DNA of 64,000 bases. Origin: JAFAGX01 sp035623335. GTDB taxonomy: Bacteria; Acidobacteriota; Terriglobia; Terriglobales; Acidobacteriaceae. Both the position numbers and the translations under genes were made by a program. The first letter of the stretch is position 1. Each line of letters starts with the position of its first letter. The notes under the pieces are model-generated. The model made no database searches. It worked only from the letters and a program-made list of their open reading frames with translations, and was not told the DNA's origin. Below are positions 61,625 through 64,000 of this stretch, piece after piece. The DNA lies in the NCBI GenBank assembly GCA_035623335.1, contig DASPTQ010000057.1, positions 1 to 64,000 on the forward strand, read 5' to 3'.

Positions 61625-63796
61625 TCAGCGCCCAAACCGCACGGTCACTTTCGACCCTAGGGCAACGCGGGCTCCGGCCGCTGGTGTCTGGTCTTCGCCC
61701 AAACCGTTGCCGACGATGTCCAAATCCAAGCCGTTCGCCTCGGCCGTCTCAATCGCCGCTCGCACGCTCTTTCCGGCAAAAGAGGGCACGAGGATCCCGC
61801 CTTGCTCAAGATCCACGATGACCGTGCCGCTCGTCGGCGGGACAGGCGCGGAGGCGGCCGGGGGCGAGGGTGCTATGGATGCCGGCGTTTGCGGCGGGAG
61901 CGGATTCTCGTGCTTGGCTACCGGCAAAGGCATCATCAGCGCAGCGTTTTCGGCCGGAGGGGGAGCAGGACTGGGCGGCACGGAACTCGGGCTGGGTTCG
62001 GCGATGTCCATGGTGTCACTGAGCCGATCGGGCGAGCCTTCGCGAAGATCTTCTTCCTTTTCTCGCCTCGGTCGTGCGGCCAGCAGGTTGCGATCTGGCG
62101 GGAGCTCGACGTCGTGCGATGTGTGCAAGTACTCGAGCACTTGTTGGACCACCCGCTGAAATACCGGTGCCCCAACTTCGCCGCCATGGTGCCCGCCGAC
62201 CGGCGAATCCAAAATTACGGCACAAACCACCACGGGGTTATTCACGGGCGCGAACCCGACAAAGGACGCAATATATTTGCTGCGCGAGTAGGTATGGGTT
62301 GCGGGGTCGACTTTCTGTGCCGTCCCGGTCTTGCCCGCGGAGCTGTAACCCTCAAGAATTGCCTTCTTCCCCGTACCGTGAAGAACCACGCCCTGCATCA
62401 TCTCGCGCATCAGGGCAGCGGTGGTGGGCGAAATCGTGCGACGTTCTTCGACCGGGTGAAAGGTGATGGTTTGCGCTGTGCTCTGCGGGGTGGTGGTCGA
62501 GGCCACGATGCGCGAGCCGACCAGGACACCATCGTTGGCGATGGTGGAGACCATGGCGGCCAGTTGCAGCGGCGAGATGCCGATCTCCTGGCCCATGGCG
62601 ATGGCGCCGATGGACACCTTCGACCAGCGATTGAGGGGTTTCGCGAGTCCCCGGGTTTCGCCCGGAAGCTCGATTCCGGTCTGACGTCCAAATCCAAAGC
62701 CGCGAATGTATTTGTCCATGCGCTCATCGCCCAAGCGCAGGGCAATCTTGATGGCACCGACATCGCTCGAGTGCGCCAGAATGTCGGACACCGACAAAAC
62801 GCCGTACGGCTTCCAATCGTGAATGCGCCGACCAAATACGACGATCGATCCCATCTGGCAGTCGAACTTCTCATCGGGGCGAGTTAGGTTTTCATTCAGG
62901 GCCGCCGAGATGGTCACCAATTTGAACGTCGAGCCCGGCTCATAGACGTCGCTCACCGCATGGTTCTTCAGCTTGTCGGGCGAGATTTCGCGCGTCAGGT
63001 TGGGGTTAAACGTGGGCCGGTTCGCGAGCGCCAGAATTTCTCCGGTATGCGGATTCTCCACGACGACCGTGCCACTGACGGCATGGGTGGTTTCCATGGC
63101 CGCATCGAGTTCGTGCTCGGCGATGTATTGAATTTCCTGATCGATCGTGAGCACGACGTTTTGTCCCGGCTCAGGCTGCTTTTCGACGCTCGAAAACCAC
63201 TTGCGGCGAGCATCGACGGAGATCAGCATGTCCCCTGGCCGACCCCGCAGCCCTTCGTCATAGGCTCGCTCGATTCCGCTCAACCCCTCATCGTCGGTCC
63301 CGACATAACCGATCACCTGCGCCGCCAGCTCCCCTTTGGGATAGAAGCGCTTGGATTCCTTCTGGAAGTAGATCCCCCGCAGATTGAGCGCGCGAATGCG
63401 CTGGACGGTCTCGCTGTCGGCTTTTCGTGCCACCCAGCAAAAGGTGCGGGCGGCCTTGCAGCGGGCAAGGAGCTCCCGGGGATCCGCTTTGGTGATGCGC
63501 GAAATGAGCGAGATCGCGCTCGAGAGATCGGGAATTTCGCTGGGCACCGCGAAGGCGGAATCCACCGCGATGGACATGGCCAACTCGCGGCCGGCGCGAT
63601 CGTAGATCACACCGCGGCGCGACGAGATTTCCACGGTGCGCTGCTGCTGGTGCTGAGCGCGCTGCTCAAAGCTCCCATAACGGAGGAGTTGCAGATAGAC
63701 CAGACGCAAGCCAATGGCCGAACACCAGAGGAGAAGGACTACGCCAAGGACATACAGACGGGTCTCGATGGTATTGCGGGATGATCGAAAAGCCAC
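61625..63796 (-). CDS. ftsI: Penicillin-binding protein FtsI/PBP2-type with C-terminal PASTA domain
   Basis: A 723-residue septal transpeptidase. A membrane anchor near the start (LYVLGVVLLLWCSAIGLRLV) is followed by the dimerisation domain (RRGVIYDRAGRELAMSIAVD) and the transpeptidase domain. The active-site Ser is in EPGSTFKLVT, with SSD and AGKTGTAQKVD as motifs two and three. A Pro-rich linker and one PASTA domain (VPSFAGKSVRAAIETAEANG to the end) follow, as in Spo5D-like PBPs. The GTG at 63796 is chosen because AAGG precedes it by about six bases; the open frame runs to 63901. It leads the dcw block in this window. Confidence 0.93.
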   Translation of the reverse strand: MAFRSSRNTIETRLYVLGVVLLLWCSAIGLRLVYLQLLRYGSFEQRAQHQQQRTVEISSRRGVIYDRAGRELAMSIAVDSAFAVPSEIPDLSSAISLISRITKADPRELLARCKAARTFCWVARKADSETVQRIRALNLRGIYFQKESKRFYPKGELAAQVIGYVGTDDEGLSGIERAYDEGLRGRPGDMLISVDARRKWFSSVEKQPEPGQNVVLTIDQEIQYIAEHELDAAMETTHAVSGTVVVENPHTGEILALANRPTFNPNLTREISPDKLKNHAVSDVYEPGSTFKLVTISAALNENLTRPDEKFDCQMGSIVVFGRRIHDWKPYGVLSVSDILAHSSDVGAIKIALRLGDERMDKYIRGFGFGRQTGIELPGETRGLAKPLNRWSKVSIGAIAMGQEIGISPLQLAAMVSTIANDGVLVGSRIVASTTTPQSTAQTITFHPVEERRTISPTTAALMREMMQGVVLHGTGKKAILEGYSSAGKTGTAQKVDPATHTYSRSKYIASFVGFAPVNNPVVVCAVILDSPVGGHHGGEVGAPVFQRVVQQVLEYLHTSHDVELPPDRNLLAARPRREKEEDLREGSPDRLSDTMDIAEPSPSSVPPSPAPPPAENAALMMPLPVAKHENPLPPQTPASIAPSPPAASAPVPPTSGTVIVDLEQGGILVPSFAGKSVRAAIETAEANGLDLDIVGNGLGEDQTPAAGARVALGSKVTVRFGR

Positions 63797-63936
63797 GTTG
63801 CGCCTTAGATGAAGATGGCGGCCCGCCCGGCCATGCGAGCCGCCAGCAATTCGAACCACGGCTTGGCAAGGGCTCTGACCGATCGGTCTCTCCCCTGCCA
63901 CTCGAATCCGATTTCATCCCTGTGATCTGGCCGGTT

Positions 63937-64000
63937 TCACGGCACGGAAATCACAGAGACCGCCGCCACGCTCGCCATCTCGGGGGCGCTCGAGTCAGGC
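63937..64000 (-). CDS. C-terminal end of a gene upstream of ftsI (possibly ftsL)
   Basis: On the - strand a frame open at the window edge reads PDSSAPEMASVAAVSVISVP and stops at TGA (63939-63937), about 140 bases before ftsI. The usual gene in this position is ftsL, whose tail is variable. Twenty residues are too few to identify it, and the frame could be chance. Confidence 0.35.
   Translation of the reverse strand, partial: PDSSAPEMASVAAVSVISVP

Noticed and set aside
1..64000. CRISPR array, integrase, transposase or phage genes
   Set aside because: No regularly spaced repeats, DDE or tyrosine recombinase motifs or phage structural genes were seen in any frame.

Overview
The window looks like chromosomal DNA of a Gram-negative acidobacterium (Acidobacteriota, inferred). 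Supporting signs are the high G+C, an ADOP-type orphan ABC permease, the C-terminal remnant of an Oar-like TonB-dependent protein, two enlarged TolC-like outer-membrane proteins, a MurE with the DNPR motif typical of meso-diaminopimelate enzymes, and several TTG starts behind strong Shine-Dalgarno sites. I found no rRNA, tRNA, CRISPR array, insertion sequence or prophage.

Layout. 1-7.7 kb: the tail of a pilin-like gene, small hypotheticals, a secreted P1 peptidase, a methyltransferase, a LeuA-like DRE-TIM metallolyase, a zinc-ribbon protein, a DinB protein, an aldehyde dehydrogenase and truA. 7.9-12.4 kb: a tandem pair of TolC-family genes. 12.8-16.8 kb: a stress-type protein, a stand-alone ATP-dependent DNA ligase, a family 2 glycosyltransferase and an FAD/NAD(P)-binding protein. 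17-25.5 kb: an acyl-CoA gene cluster on the + strand. It holds a B12-dependent mutase (large and small subunits with a DNA glycosylase gene between them), a methylcrotonyl-CoA-type carboxyltransferase, HMG-CoA lyase, enoyl-CoA hydratase, thioesterase and histidine ammonia-lyase; several of these genes overlap by 4 bases. 25.6-42.8 kb: accessory and housekeeping genes, namely an HD protein, a zinc-ribbon/XRE regulator, malQ, a PpiD-like foldase, a secreted GH2 exo-glucosaminidase-like enzyme, a TonB-receptor remnant, a Tat-exported DinB-like protein, a GNAT, an APC permease, an S9 peptidase and a small penicillin-binding transpeptidase. 43-64 kb: the division and cell-wall (dcw) cluster on the - strand, ftsI-murE-murF-mraY-murD-ftsW-murG, then a 4.5-kb interruption (DHFR-like, ADOP permease, GlcG-like), then murC, a small single-pass membrane protein, ftsQ, ftsA and ftsZ, closed by a clear intrinsic terminator.

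How the parts work together. The acyl-CoA cluster reads as leucine and valine carbon-skeleton breakdown. The mutase carries Phe and Gln where methylmalonyl-CoA mutase has Tyr89 and Arg207, so an isobutyryl-CoA mutase activity is more likely than methylmalonyl-CoA mutase. The carboxyltransferase, hydratase and lyase cover the lower leucine pathway. The dcw cluster supplies lipid II synthesis and the septal machinery. Its points of most interest are the uncharacterised membrane protein between murC and ftsQ, the hairpin that covers part of the murD ribosome-binding site, and a set of mutually exclusive hairpins in the leader of the penicillin-binding gene just past ftsZ.
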